A stretch of 64,000 bases of DNA from Xenorhabdus hominickii (GTDB lineage: Bacteria; Pseudomonadota; Gammaproteobacteria; Enterobacterales; Enterobacteriaceae). The stretch spans positions 252,713 through 316,712 of the forward strand of contig NZ_NJAI01000006.1 of the NCBI RefSeq assembly GCF_002632725.1, given 5' to 3'. Positions 1 to 8,576 of the stretch are shown piece after piece. The position numbers and the translations under genes are program-made. Each line of letters opens with the position of its first letter. The first letter of the stretch is position 1. The notes under the pieces are model-generated. The model saw only the letters and a list, made by a program, of their open reading frames with translations. It was not told the DNA's origin and did no database searches.

Positions 1-93
1 GATTTGTGACAATAACGGCAATAGACGTCAGCTTTGGCCATGCTTTACCCTTAAAAGGCGGGAAGCATATCACAACAACTAACTATTTAATAC

Positions 94-927
94 ATGACCC
101 AACCCGCTACACCACCAGGAAATATCTTTTCACTGATATCTTACCCTGCTGAAGATGGGGATATGGCTGCATTTCTTAGTCCTTCACCGAGAGATAATAC
201 TAAAAAATATCCGGCAGTCATTTGGTTAACTGGTGGGTATGGGGGAATTGGTAATGATGATTTTTTCTGGTCTGAGCAGCCTGTTGATAATGATCAATCA
301 GCATCGGCATTCAGACGCGATGGATTAGTATTGATGATCCCGAGTTTCCGAGGTGAAAATATCAATCCTGGGCGTTATGAAATGTTTTATGGTGAATTGC
401 GTGATATTGAATCAGCAAGGCAATATCTTGCAAAACTACCTTATGTTGACCCAAATCGAATTTATTTGGCAGGGCACAGTACTGGTGGTATGCGAGCATT
501 ATTAGCCAGTGAATATACTAAAGGATTCAGAGCCGTTTTTTCGCTGGGTGGTATTCCCGATTTGCGTTTGCGTCTTGAATATGGTTCAGGTCCTGTTGCA
601 GTTCCTTTTGATCAGAATGATCCAAGGGAGTTTGAGCTTCGTTCTCCCCGTACTTTTTTAAGTTCCATAAAATCGCCGACCTTCTATTTTGAAGGAGAGA
701 ATTCTTATTGGGAGGAGTTTGATGAAGTCAAAAAAATCGCTTCGGACAAAGGTATTCCTCTACATATTTACAGCATCAAAAATGGTGACCATTTTAATAT
801 CATCAGGCCAGTGAGTAATATCATCGCGGAAAAAATATTAAATGATACGGATGAAAAAGTGAACATTGAGTTTAATAAGAATGACTTTTTAAAACTACAA
901 TATCATCTCTCACTTCTAAACGAATAG
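94..927 (+). CDS. alpha/beta hydrolase, prolyl-oligopeptidase/dienelactone-hydrolase type
   Basis: A 277-residue cytoplasmic serine hydrolase. The nucleophile elbow GHSTG places Ser129, and His233 in the NGDH segment is the likely catalytic base, with Glu200 or Glu202 (FEGEN) as candidate acid. The TGG turn near residue 47 is in the oxyanion-hole position. There is no signal peptide. The ATG follows an in-frame stop at 88-90 and has no good ribosome binding site; homologous domains often carry extra N-terminal residues, so the gene may be 5'-truncated relative to its family. The substrate cannot be deduced. It lies alone on the plus strand, before a 679-bp gap. Confidence 0.75.
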   Translation: MTQPATPPGNIFSLISYPAEDGDMAAFLSPSPRDNTKKYPAVIWLTGGYGGIGNDDFFWSEQPVDNDQSASAFRRDGLVLMIPSFRGENINPGRYEMFYGELRDIESARQYLAKLPYVDPNRIYLAGHSTGGMRALLASEYTKGFRAVFSLGGIPDLRLRLEYGSGPVAVPFDQNDPREFELRSPRTFLSSIKSPTFYFEGENSYWEEFDEVKKIASDKGIPLHIYSIKNGDHFNIIRPVSNIIAEKILNDTDEKVNIEFNKNDFLKLQYHLSLLNE

Positions 928-930
928 ATT

Positions 931-1371
931 TTATGTTGTAGCAGATGATGAAAAATCGGTCGTGTATTCAATATATTGATTGTCCTTAAATAGGATATTC
1001 ACGATCGATGAAAGCTCCGATGATTTTTTCATGCATTTCGGACGATTTAAATAAACCAGTGCCTTACGATTCAACCAAATCATCGGACTGTCATTAAGGC
1101 TTTGGTGTATTTGGCTATAAGTATGAAGTAGGGCAATTTATCCATCTGTTAAATCTGGTGGCATCCATTCGCTGTATTGATGGATTCCTTCATCAACATA
1201 TTTTTTTATTGCGTAAAAAATCTGATAGAAATAAAAACTATCCACAATAATACGACAAGTTAATAATTTGTTGGTTTTAATCAATTTGAATGGTTTACAG
1301 GTGAATAATGATGACGGAAATGCAATATATACAACTCTAAAAAGAAATTGATTATAGATAAAATGGAATCA
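931..1371 (-). pseudogene. possible decayed minus-strand gene (unrecognised)
   Basis: In the 679-bp stretch between two plus-strand genes, one minus-strand frame is open for about 145 codons except for a single TAA at 1138-1140, ending at the TAA at 931-933. The translated segment has mixed, protein-like composition (for example WMPPDLTDG just before the stop, then IALLHTYSQIHQSL after it). I do not recognise the family and see no credible start. It may be a relic or chance. No other gene is evident between 928 and 1606; a 39-residue plus-strand frame at 1363-1482 is open but has no support. Confidence 0.25.
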
Positions 1372-1606
1372 GAAATAATCAGAGAGGTGAATGATAACGG
1401 CTCAATTAGTCTTTTATACTGCAGTGATAATGGGTATGCAGGTTTTGATATACAGAACGGAACGGTTATTGCGGATGACTGATCAACGTCATCGGCTTAA
1501 TCAGATTTGAAGGAAAGTGAAGACTGCTGACAAAAACTGTCACTCTGGGTTGATATTCTGATGGCTCTTATCACTTGAGACAGAGACTTAACCGCAGGAG
1601 TTTTTC

Positions 1607-2416
1607 ATGTTAACCCTTACTTTTTCTACATCGGTAAACGCAAGACCATCGCAGATTTGGGCCCATTATGTCGATTTTGAATTGAGAAAAAAATGGGAAA
1701 CTGATCTTGAATATTTTGAATTCGAAGGGGAAATAAGAACAGGACAATATGGCCGGATGTTATTAAATGGTCGGCCAGAAATCCGGTTCTACCTTGCGAA
1801 GATTGAAGTGAATAAAGAATTTACCGATCAAGTCAGTCTTCCACAGATGGGCATGTTAACTTTCTGTCATCAGATCATGACCGATGAAAATAACATGGCT
1901 AATCACATTCAAGTGACCGTTTCCTTTGAACCCGAAGCGAATGTTCTCGATGCCCAAGCTGAAAGTTTTTTTAAGCAAGTGACGCAAAATCTGGTTGAAA
2001 CGGTATCAAGACTTAAGGCTATTGTTGAAATTGAGGCGAAAGCAGAGTCCGCTTCTATTAAACCCAATCTTCAACTGATTTATGTCTCAGATATTGAGCG
2101 TTCGACTGCCTTTTATAAGAGTGTTTTTAATGCTGAACCGGTCTTTTCCAGTCCTCGTTATGTAGCATTTAATGTAGGTAAGGAAACTCTGTTTGCTATT
2201 TGGAGTGGTGGGACAAACCCAGATAGAGAAGTTCCGCGATTTTCAGAAATAGGCATTATGTTGTTGTCTCATGGAGATGTCGATCAGCTTTTTGAAAAAT
2301 GGAAACAGAACTCAAATATTGAAATTAAGCAGGAACCCTACACTGATGTTTTTGGCCGTACTTTTCTCGTGAAAGATCCTGATGGTCATGTTATTCGAGT
2401 ATGTCCTTTGGATTAA
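1607..2416 (+). CDS. SRPBCC domain - VOC (glyoxalase/bleomycin-resistance) domain fusion protein
   Basis: A 269-residue protein with two domains. Residues 1-140 look like an SRPBCC/polyketide-cyclase (START-like) ligand-binding fold: it opens with a beta strand followed by PSQIWAHYVDFE and includes a helical end. Residues 152-269 are a VOC domain ending in the typical KDPDGHVIRV segment. VOC proteins bind small ligands, often with a metal, or sequester drugs. A strong ribosome binding site (GCAGGAG, 8 bases upstream) supports the start. The alpha/beta hydrolase downstream begins 24 bp after the stop, so the two are probably co-transcribed. Function is unknown; a role in detoxification is inference. 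Confidence 0.75.
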   Translation: MLTLTFSTSVNARPSQIWAHYVDFELRKKWETDLEYFEFEGEIRTGQYGRMLLNGRPEIRFYLAKIEVNKEFTDQVSLPQMGMLTFCHQIMTDENNMANHIQVTVSFEPEANVLDAQAESFFKQVTQNLVETVSRLKAIVEIEAKAESASIKPNLQLIYVSDIERSTAFYKSVFNAEPVFSSPRYVAFNVGKETLFAIWSGGTNPDREVPRFSEIGIMLLSHGDVDQLFEKWKQNSNIEIKQEPYTDVFGRTFLVKDPDGHVIRVCPLD

Positions 2417-2440
2417 GGTAAATAAAGGAGAGAGTGTTCT

Positions 2441-3214
2441 ATGCTAGGTTTTAATCATCAGTATGGCAGATACCTTGAGATTGACGATGCTCATATTTAT
2501 TATGAGATTCAAGGTAAAATTAATGGTTATCCTCTGATTTTTCTGCATGGTGGTTTAAGTGACATTGAGACATTTAACCAAATAGTGGGCGATTTTGGAA
2601 ATACTTACCAGCTTATCGGTATAGATAGTCGGGGGCAGGGGAAGTCTACTTTAGGGCAAGGGAATCTGACGTATAAACGCCTTCAACAAGATGTCGAAGC
2701 GGTAATCCGGTATTTAAAGTTAGAAACATGCAGTATTATTGGTCACAGCGATGGAGGTATTGTTGCATTACGATTGGCGGTGGCGGGTATTATCTCAATC
2801 GATAAGATAGTGACGATAGGTGCTCATTGGGTGTTAAAAGAAGATGATCCGGTAAAAGAGATATATAAATACGTTACGGCGGAAAGTTGGCGTGAAATTT
2901 TACCTGACAGTTATGAAAATTATCATAGATTGAATCCACAAGCGGATTTTAACAAATTAATTAGCAGTCTTACTTCTATGTGGCTAGATGCGGGAGATAG
3001 TGGTTATCCCAGTAAAACTATACGTAACATAACTTGTGAATTACTAGTGATTAGAGGAGATAACGATCACTTAGTTTCGCTGACCAATTCAACAGAGTTA
3101 GTCAGTCAAGTTACTCATTCTTATTTGCTAAATATGCCTTTCATGGATCATTCACCTCATGAAAAAAAACCAGAACTACTGATGCCATTTTTGAAAGAAT
3201 TTTTATCACGTTAA
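2441..3214 (+). CDS. alpha/beta hydrolase
   Basis: A 257-residue classical alpha/beta hydrolase. HGG at residues 36-38 is the oxyanion-hole turn, GHSDG puts the nucleophile at Ser103, Asp209 lies in the RGDND segment, and His237 or His240 in MDHSPH completes the triad. AAGGAGAG precedes the ATG at good spacing. It follows the SRPBCC-VOC gene by 24 bp, probably in one operon. The minus-strand biosynthetic block converges from the other side. The substrate is not deducible; esterase, lactonase or haloperoxidase-like activity are all possible. Confidence 0.8.
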   Translation: MLGFNHQYGRYLEIDDAHIYYEIQGKINGYPLIFLHGGLSDIETFNQIVGDFGNTYQLIGIDSRGQGKSTLGQGNLTYKRLQQDVEAVIRYLKLETCSIIGHSDGGIVALRLAVAGIISIDKIVTIGAHWVLKEDDPVKEIYKYVTAESWREILPDSYENYHRLNPQADFNKLISSLTSMWLDAGDSGYPSKTIRNITCELLVIRGDNDHLVSLTNSTELVSQVTHSYLLNMPFMDHSPHEKKPELLMPFLKEFLSR

Positions 3215-3422
3215 ATTAAAGAAATGAGATACCACTTAGGGTAGAACCAACACAAGTCACGTCCTCTGAAAGAGTCATCTCTTGTGTTGGTTCAAAACTT
3301 CAGGCCCTGGCAACAGGGCCTGCCACAACTGCAAACCGATACATTAAGAAAATGGTCTTTAACTGCTGACAACCACGCACCCGAAATAACTAGAGCTTAA
3401 TCTGTACTGTATCGGTAACGGT

Positions 3423-4568
3423 TCATAATCCAAGTTCACTGGCGATGATGTTACGTTGAATGTCGGATGTGCCCGAATAAATGACTGATGCGATGGAATT
3501 GCGCAGTCCTCTCTCCGTAGGGCTATCGGCCAGGTAGCCTTGTGCTCCGTAGATCCGCAGTGCATCTAGCGAGAACTTCGTGTACGTCTCGGAGACGAAC
3601 AGTTTCGCACAGGCGGCTTCCATCATGGCATCTTTGCCTGCATCCTTAAGTCTACCTACTCGGTAGACGAGTTCGCGAGCGGCATCCAGATTGACTTTCA
3701 TGTCGGCGATGCGATGGGATATGGCCTGATTCTTCCCTATGGCTTGACCGAACTGGTGGCGTGTGCGTGCATGAGTGATACATGCTTCAAGGGTATGGCG
3801 CATTGATCCCAAAGTGGTGGCAAGAAGGCATCCACGTTCGTGTTCCATGGCACTTTCGAAAACCTTGATGCCTCGTCCTTCCCTACCCAGTATTGCATCA
3901 GCAGGGACACGGCAATCCTTGAGCGTGATCTGCCCCATCTGAGCGGTACGTAGTCCCATTTTCTCCAGGGGGGCGCTTAACTCCATCCCCGGGTTTATCG
4001 CCTCGACAAGGAACGCAGTTACGCCAAGTGGGCCAAGTGTGGGGTCGATCGTGGCGTAGATAACAAAAAGATCGGCGATGGGAGCGTTCGTGATGTAAGT
4101 CTTTGAACCGTTGAGGATATAGCTGTCGCCGTCTCGTACCGCTTGGGTGCGCATGGAGAATACGTCCGATCCAGCCTCGTTTTCCGTCGAACCATTGGCA
4201 CCAATCAGTGAGCCGTTCATCAGGCTGGGCAGAAAGCGCAAACGTTGTTCAGGTGTGCCGTGGATGGCCAGTGGCATGGCAACGGTCCACAGGTGGGCGT
4301 TGAGTGAAAACAGTAATCCCTGATCCTCACAACCGTAACCCAGTCCTTCCATAACCGCGATGAGGTCGGACAGTGGCGCTCCCGCTCCACCGAGGTTTTC
4401 GGGTATGGCCATGCTGATCAACCCAAACTCTGCGCATTTTTGCCAGCCATCCCGATGGAAAATACCGGCACGGTCGGAGGTTGTTATGTCTGTGCTTAGT
4501 TGATCGCGGGCAAAATGCGCGGCATTATCGCGTAGCGATATCCGGTGTTCATCAATTCTGTTTGACAT
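3423..4568 (-). CDS. prolyl-S-carrier-protein dehydrogenase (acyl-CoA dehydrogenase fold, PigA/PltE/RedW-like)
   Basis: A 381-residue flavoprotein of the acyl-CoA dehydrogenase superfamily. The FAD/substrate signature TENEAGSD is at 128-135, and Glu244 in EHERGCLL sits where the catalytic base of this branch lies. The C-terminus has YSGTSDIQRNIIA. By established chemistry for PigA, PltE, RedW and CloN3, such enzymes oxidise L-prolyl-S-PCP by four electrons to pyrrole-2-carboxyl-S-PCP. Assignment to that branch rests on resemblance to remembered PigA sequence and on the neighbours: a free prolyl-type A domain overlaps it by 17 bp and a free carrier protein follows upstream. GC is visibly higher than in flanking DNA. 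Last gene of the block. Confidence 0.8.
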   Translation of the reverse strand: MSNRIDEHRISLRDNAAHFARDQLSTDITTSDRAGIFHRDGWQKCAEFGLISMAIPENLGGAGAPLSDLIAVMEGLGYGCEDQGLLFSLNAHLWTVAMPLAIHGTPEQRLRFLPSLMNGSLIGANGSTENEAGSDVFSMRTQAVRDGDSYILNGSKTYITNAPIADLFVIYATIDPTLGPLGVTAFLVEAINPGMELSAPLEKMGLRTAQMGQITLKDCRVPADAILGREGRGIKVFESAMEHERGCLLATTLGSMRHTLEACITHARTRHQFGQAIGKNQAISHRIADMKVNLDAARELVYRVGRLKDAGKDAMMEAACAKLFVSETYTKFSLDALRIYGAQGYLADSPTERGLRNSIASVIYSGTSDIQRNIIASELGL

Positions 4569-6177
4569 GGCATTGGTGCTCTAGAAGTTGGTAATTAGTC
4601 TTTCCCGTCGAAGTGCGAGGAAGGTCAGATAAGTAGCGGAAATGGTCGGGAACCATGTATCGTGCAAGTCTCTCGTAACAGAATTTACTTAGATCTGTTG
4701 GGGAGAGCAGGGGATCGCGAGCAACGAAAAATGTTGTGATAGTGGTGTTCCCATCGGTCTCGGTGCTGACTACTGCACAGGCAGTAAGTGCAGGATGAGT
4801 CACCAAACATGATTCGATCTCGTCCAGTTCAATCCGGTATCCATGACGCTTAATCATTCGATCAAGCCGCCCCATGAAGATGTAGCCCTCAGATGAGGAA
4901 CGAACTCTATCTCCGGTGTTGTACCAGCGTTTGCCGTTGAGGTTGAAGATTCTCTGGGCTGTTTTCTCGGGAGCATTCCAATAACGGGTGAAGACAGAAG
5001 GCCCTGCGATGCACAACAACCCGGGTTCGCCCTCTGGTACAGGTTGCAGATGCTCATCGACGACGAGAGCTTCACAGTGATCACAGGGATAACCTATCGA
5101 TAACTGTTCTGTGCGGTCTGTTGGTATGACCGAGGGCACTTGGTAGACCGTGCACACATTAGTTTCTGTGGGACCGTACAAGTTGTAATAGGTTGGTTCA
5201 GGCCATATGTGCATCAGCTTGCGTAATTTCGTGACAGGGAAGACTTCCCCAGCGAATAGCACGAGCCTTAGCCGGTTATGAGTCGGTCTGCCTTCTTTGT
5301 GCTGTTCGGCCAGCATACCCAAAATTGCAGGAGCTGAGTACCAGACAGTGATCTCTCGGTTGGATATAAATGCGGCGAGATGCCGTGGGCTTGCAGCAAG
5401 ATCAGTGTCAATCAGGTGAATACATGCACCATTCTTCACAGAGACATAAATGTCGAAGATAGACAGGTCGAAGTGGAATGGGGCGTGGCTGGATACCTGA
5501 TCTTCCGCCGTTACATTGAAAAAGGCTGAGGCCCATTCGATGAAGTTAATTGCGTTGCAGTGGCTTATCGCTACGCCTTTCGGCATCCCGGAAGAACCGG
5601 AAGTGTACAGGATGTAGGCGAGCTGGTTTGCATCCGGTATGCTGCGTGGGTAGTCGAGTTTCTCTTCATGCAGTATGTCCAGTGTTTGCCACTTTTCATG
5701 CTTATCTTCACATGTATCTTCGCACGCGCCGCTTGTCTCTTCATTATGTGGCTGCATTACAACGATACAAGATCTGAGCTGAGGTGCGGCTTGTGTCAAA
5801 TGTAACGCTGATTCAGGATCAGTGAAAATGACTCGAACATCGCAATCGCTGAATACGGTCGATGCCCGTAGACCCGAACTGCCTGCATCTGTAGGTACAT
5901 ATACTGCACCTAGACGAAGAACGCCAAAGATGGCCGCAAGGGTCTGGGAACTCTTACGCATGAAAAGCCCCACCCGATCACCTGCGGCAACGCCTTTCCG
6001 ATGGAGAAAAGCAGCTATTCTATCCGCCGCAGCGGAAAGCTCTCCGTAGCTGATTGTTGATCCGTCAGAATCAACGACCGCACGAGCATCAGGATATCGT
6101 GCTGCGGTGTCGTCTAAGTATTTTGCCAGGTCTCCCGAAGAATCGGGTTGTTCCGGCAATACAATTTCAGTCGTCAT
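4552..6177 (-). CDS. stand-alone adenylation enzyme, predicted L-proline--[carrier protein] ligase (PigI/PltF/RedM-like)
   Basis: A 541-residue free A domain of the NRPS type. Core motifs are present: YTSGSSGMPKG (A3), YGPTE (A5), YNTGDR (A7), GRLDRMIKRHGYRIE (A8) and the A10 lysine in STGKTNY. Aligning by eye to GrsA-PheA, the pocket reads D-L-F-Y-L-A-L-V-C(-K), one position away from DLLYLALVCK that I recall for PltF-type prolyl ligases. It should activate L-proline as AMP ester and load it on the free carrier protein encoded immediately upstream (4-bp ATGA overlap). It overlaps the dehydrogenase by 17 bp. The gene is GC-rich compared with surrounding DNA, suggesting transfer. Confidence 0.85.
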   Translation of the reverse strand: MTTEIVLPEQPDSSGDLAKYLDDTAARYPDARAVVDSDGSTISYGELSAAADRIAAFLHRKGVAAGDRVGLFMRKSSQTLAAIFGVLRLGAVYVPTDAGSSGLRASTVFSDCDVRVIFTDPESALHLTQAAPQLRSCIVVMQPHNEETSGACEDTCEDKHEKWQTLDILHEEKLDYPRSIPDANQLAYILYTSGSSGMPKGVAISHCNAINFIEWASAFFNVTAEDQVSSHAPFHFDLSIFDIYVSVKNGACIHLIDTDLAASPRHLAAFISNREITVWYSAPAILGMLAEQHKEGRPTHNRLRLVLFAGEVFPVTKLRKLMHIWPEPTYYNLYGPTETNVCTVYQVPSVIPTDRTEQLSIGYPCDHCEALVVDEHLQPVPEGEPGLLCIAGPSVFTRYWNAPEKTAQRIFNLNGKRWYNTGDRVRSSSEGYIFMGRLDRMIKRHGYRIELDEIESCLVTHPALTACAVVSTETDGNTTITTFFVARDPLLSPTDLSKFCYERLARYMVPDHFRYLSDLPRTSTGKTNYQLLEHQCHVKQN

Positions 6178-6428
6178 TCTTTAACCCCTGACAACTTTTC
6201 CTCCACATAACGCTCGATCTCGCGAATAGTCGTAAAGCGAGTTCTCGGATCACTGACACCGACTAGGATGTCGAATTCATCCTCCACAAACGAGACCAGT
6301 CGCATGATCGCCAAGGATGAAAGGACGCCTGACTCTCCCAGATTTAGATCGTCAGAAATATCCGAGTCATTTCCTTTTAAGATATCGTCAATCACAAATG
6401 CACGAATTTTCATCAAAATATTAGACAT
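6174..6428 (-). CDS. free peptidyl carrier protein for prolyl/pyrrolyl group
   Basis: An 84-residue acyl/peptidyl carrier protein. The phosphopantetheine site is GVLSSLA near residue 38 (Ser38, the second serine, in place of the usual DSL). This matches the carrier proteins that accompany free prolyl ligases (PigG, PltL, CloN5). It would carry proline during oxidation to the pyrrole and present it to the next enzyme. It needs a 4'-phosphopantetheinyl transferase; none is encoded in this window. ATGA overlap with the ligase gene and a 35-bp gap from the KAS III-like gene indicate one transcript. Confidence 0.85.
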   Translation of the reverse strand: MSNILMKIRAFVIDDILKGNDSDISDDLNLGESGVLSSLAIMRLVSFVEDEFDILVGVSDPRTRFTTIREIERYVEEKLSGVKE

Positions 6429-6463
6429 GAGGTTTTCCTATAGTGGTAATGGACTATTAATTT

Positions 6464-7585
6464 TCACTGTGGAGTTGTCGGATTGATGACCGAAGCTTCT
6501 TTGGGAGGAGCGGCCAAAACGACGTGTGGCCAGCGGAATACGGCTGCGGAGGCTTCAGCTTGGCCGCCGAAGCCGTACAGCAATACTGTGTCGCCGGGTT
6601 TAATACGGCCATCCGCCGCTGCGGTATAGGCGTTGAATGGCATCAGCACTGGCCCGATATTGGCGACCTGCGGGAAAGTATTTATGACCCGCGCGGGATC
6701 GACACCCAACGCATTGGCGGAGAACTCTGCATGCCAAGCTGTCGGAGTGTTCACCACGATGACATCAATATCCTTCAATTCAAGTCCAGCCTTCGCCAAT
6801 GCGCCCTGAGCCGTATGTAAGAGATACGGCTCAGCCGTGGCACGTAGCACGTGGGAGATGGAAGGATCTACGCGCAATCGGATCTTCTGCCCAGCGGGTG
6901 TTGTTTTCAAAGGATCTTCGACCGCGTCCAACAGCCAAGTCCCACAGGTTATGCCAGTGTGTAAAGACTCAGCCCCTAATAAGCCAAACCCGTTTTCTAC
7001 CGGCCCGACCAGAAACGCCGCCGAGGCATCGCCGCACAGCCGCAAAGTCACATCATCATCTTCGATCGCACGTGATAGTCTAGAGGTCGTGACGACCAGA
7101 ACTTGTTCTTTCAGTCCCGCCTGCACCCAAGCGCACGCGGTTAACAACCCCGACATGGAACCGCCACAAGTCGCTTCCACGTTGAATGCTCCGCCACCCG
7201 TTCCCAGTGCCTGTGCAAGATATCCTGCGTCACCTGAACCAATTCTATCGGGGAACATCGACACCGCGATCAGGCAATCCACCTTATCCGGTGAAACATT
7301 CGCTGCATCCAATACACGACGCGCTGCTTCAATCCCAAGTTCTACACTCCCTTCACCATTCGTTACGACTCGGCGCTCGACGCTACCGAAAAAGGGATCT
7401 TCCAGATAGTGCTCCATAGCGGCATCGTACGGGTTGACCTTCCGACGTTTGGATGAATTATTCGACCCAGATGCCATTACTGATGGTTCGGTCTGCTGCT
7501 GAGGAGTCTCTCCACTCCACCAAGCATTTGTGCGTACTCCATCAGGTAAATACACAGCGAGTGCTTGAATTCCTACTGATCGCAT
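6464..7585 (-). CDS. KAS III-like acyltransferase / condensing enzyme (FabH superfamily, CloN2/CerJ-type candidate)
   Basis: A 373-residue thiolase-fold protein of the FabH superfamily. The nucleophile is Cys140 in EATCGGSMSG, and Asn309 in VANIGPV matches the FabH asparagine. The FabH histidine motif HQAN is absent; the aligned stretch reads NTPTAWH (279-285), with His285 displaced. Residues about 28-58 are a polar insertion. In aminocoumarin pathways a KAS III-like enzyme (CloN2) acts with the same trio of prolyl ligase, carrier protein and dehydrogenase to move the pyrrolyl group between carriers. Here it may transfer or extend the pyrrolyl thioester toward the NRPS. First gene of this four-gene block; AAGGAT precedes the ATG. 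Confidence 0.75.
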   Translation of the reverse strand: MRSVGIQALAVYLPDGVRTNAWWSGETPQQQTEPSVMASGSNNSSKRRKVNPYDAAMEHYLEDPFFGSVERRVVTNGEGSVELGIEAARRVLDAANVSPDKVDCLIAVSMFPDRIGSGDAGYLAQALGTGGGAFNVEATCGGSMSGLLTACAWVQAGLKEQVLVVTTSRLSRAIEDDDVTLRLCGDASAAFLVGPVENGFGLLGAESLHTGITCGTWLLDAVEDPLKTTPAGQKIRLRVDPSISHVLRATAEPYLLHTAQGALAKAGLELKDIDVIVVNTPTAWHAEFSANALGVDPARVINTFPQVANIGPVLMPFNAYTAAADGRIKPGDTVLLYGFGGQAEASAAVFRWPHVVLAAPPKEASVINPTTPQ

Positions 7586-7776
7586 GCAATATCCTTAATT
7601 AATCAAAAACAAAGTTAAGACAATATCTGCTTATATCCGAAGGACAGTTATATCCTGCTCCTTTGGTTTGATAATTTTGCAGATAAATTTCACAATCATT
7701 CACCTTATAATCCAGCATTTTTTTCTGGATCGAGGTAAACAGAAGGTTGCTAAGGTTTTCTATGCTGAAAAACATA

Positions 7777-7840
7777 AAATGATTAAATGATTAAATGATT
7801 AAATGATTAAATGATTAAATGATTAAATGATTAAATGATT
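7777..7840. repeat. octanucleotide tandem repeat, 8 perfect copies of AAATGATT
   Basis: Eight uninterrupted copies of the 8-base unit AAATGATT, followed by a partial AAAT. The array ends about 190 bp upstream of the KAS III-like start codon, in the presumed control region. Perfect short tandem repeats of this length commonly gain or lose copies by slipped-strand mispairing, so promoter spacing could vary. It is not within a protein-coding frame. Confidence 0.95.
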
Positions 7841-8453
7841 AAATATATAACATCATTAAATAATGAAATATTTTTTATAAATTATGAATCATAACATTTT
7901 TTGTGCTGTTGATTTTGGGTAAATATTTTGGAAGTGTAGAAAACAAAAATATAATCTTTAAAGATTATATATTGGATGAGTTTTTCAAATATGATGTTTA
8001 TAGATATCATAAGAAATAATCAATAAATAGCAGAATGTTATGTAGTGTATCGATGCTTAATGAAAAAATAAATAGCTTATTTCAGATGTGTTGCGACTAA
8101 CAATGAATAAAATTCATCGAGTAATAAATAATATTAGATCTTGCTGAGGAGAAAAGATTGTTTGTGTTTTTAATAATTACCTTTTAATTAAGGTAAAAGT
8201 TTTTAATAATCAATATCATATGTCTATTACTATAGGGGTGTTATTATATTAAATTTTATATTTACAATAATTGGATCTTAATAAAAAACAAAAAAACAGA
8301 TCTGTATTTTATTTTTTGTAAAAAAGAAAAACTTCATGGCTGAATCGATACATACCAAATTATGACTGAATAAAGCATATTAAGAGTTAAACGTTGTATG
8401 TTATTTCAATGAAAAATAAATCATGTGAAATAATAAACTGACTAAATGGAACT

Positions 8454-8576
8454 ATGAAGGTGATATCATCAGGTTTAAAATTATTTAATCAAATTTTTAA
8501 AAATTCATTTGGCTGTTTTCTTGATTTTTATGTTCGGGAAATGCGTGAACTATTTGAAAAAGAATTCAATATTTAA
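8454..8576 (+). CDS. possible small protein, 40 residues
   Basis: An ATG-started frame of 40 codons inside the AT-rich gap, with GGA six bases upstream of the start. The peptide is amphipathic with hydrophobic patches and a charged end (REMRELFEKEFNI). No family is recognised. It could be a small protein or leader of the biosynthetic region, or chance. Confidence 0.2.
   Translation: MKVISSGLKLFNQIFKNSFGCFLDFYVREMRELFEKEFNI

Noticed and set aside
1363-1482. 39-residue plus-strand frame
   Set aside because: No convincing ribosome binding site or homology, and it partly overlaps the minus-strand relic frame.
5550-6049. Plus-strand open frames of 75-81 codons opposite the adenylation gene
   Set aside because: They lie antisense to a well-supported coding frame in GC-rich DNA and have no domain or ribosome binding site.
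3423-6428. Prodigiosin-type pathway
   Set aside because: Only the prolyl-to-pyrrolyl genes are shared; no PigJ, PigH, PigD/E/B, PigC, PigF or PigN counterparts are present.
6837-7409. 190-codon plus-strand frame opposite the KAS III-like gene
   Set aside because: Shadow of the real minus-strand gene; composition rich in Pro, Ser and Arg typical of antisense of GC-rich DNA.
7777-7840. Tandem array that could be mistaken for a CRISPR
   Set aside because: The units are contiguous 8-mers with no spacers, and no cas genes are present.
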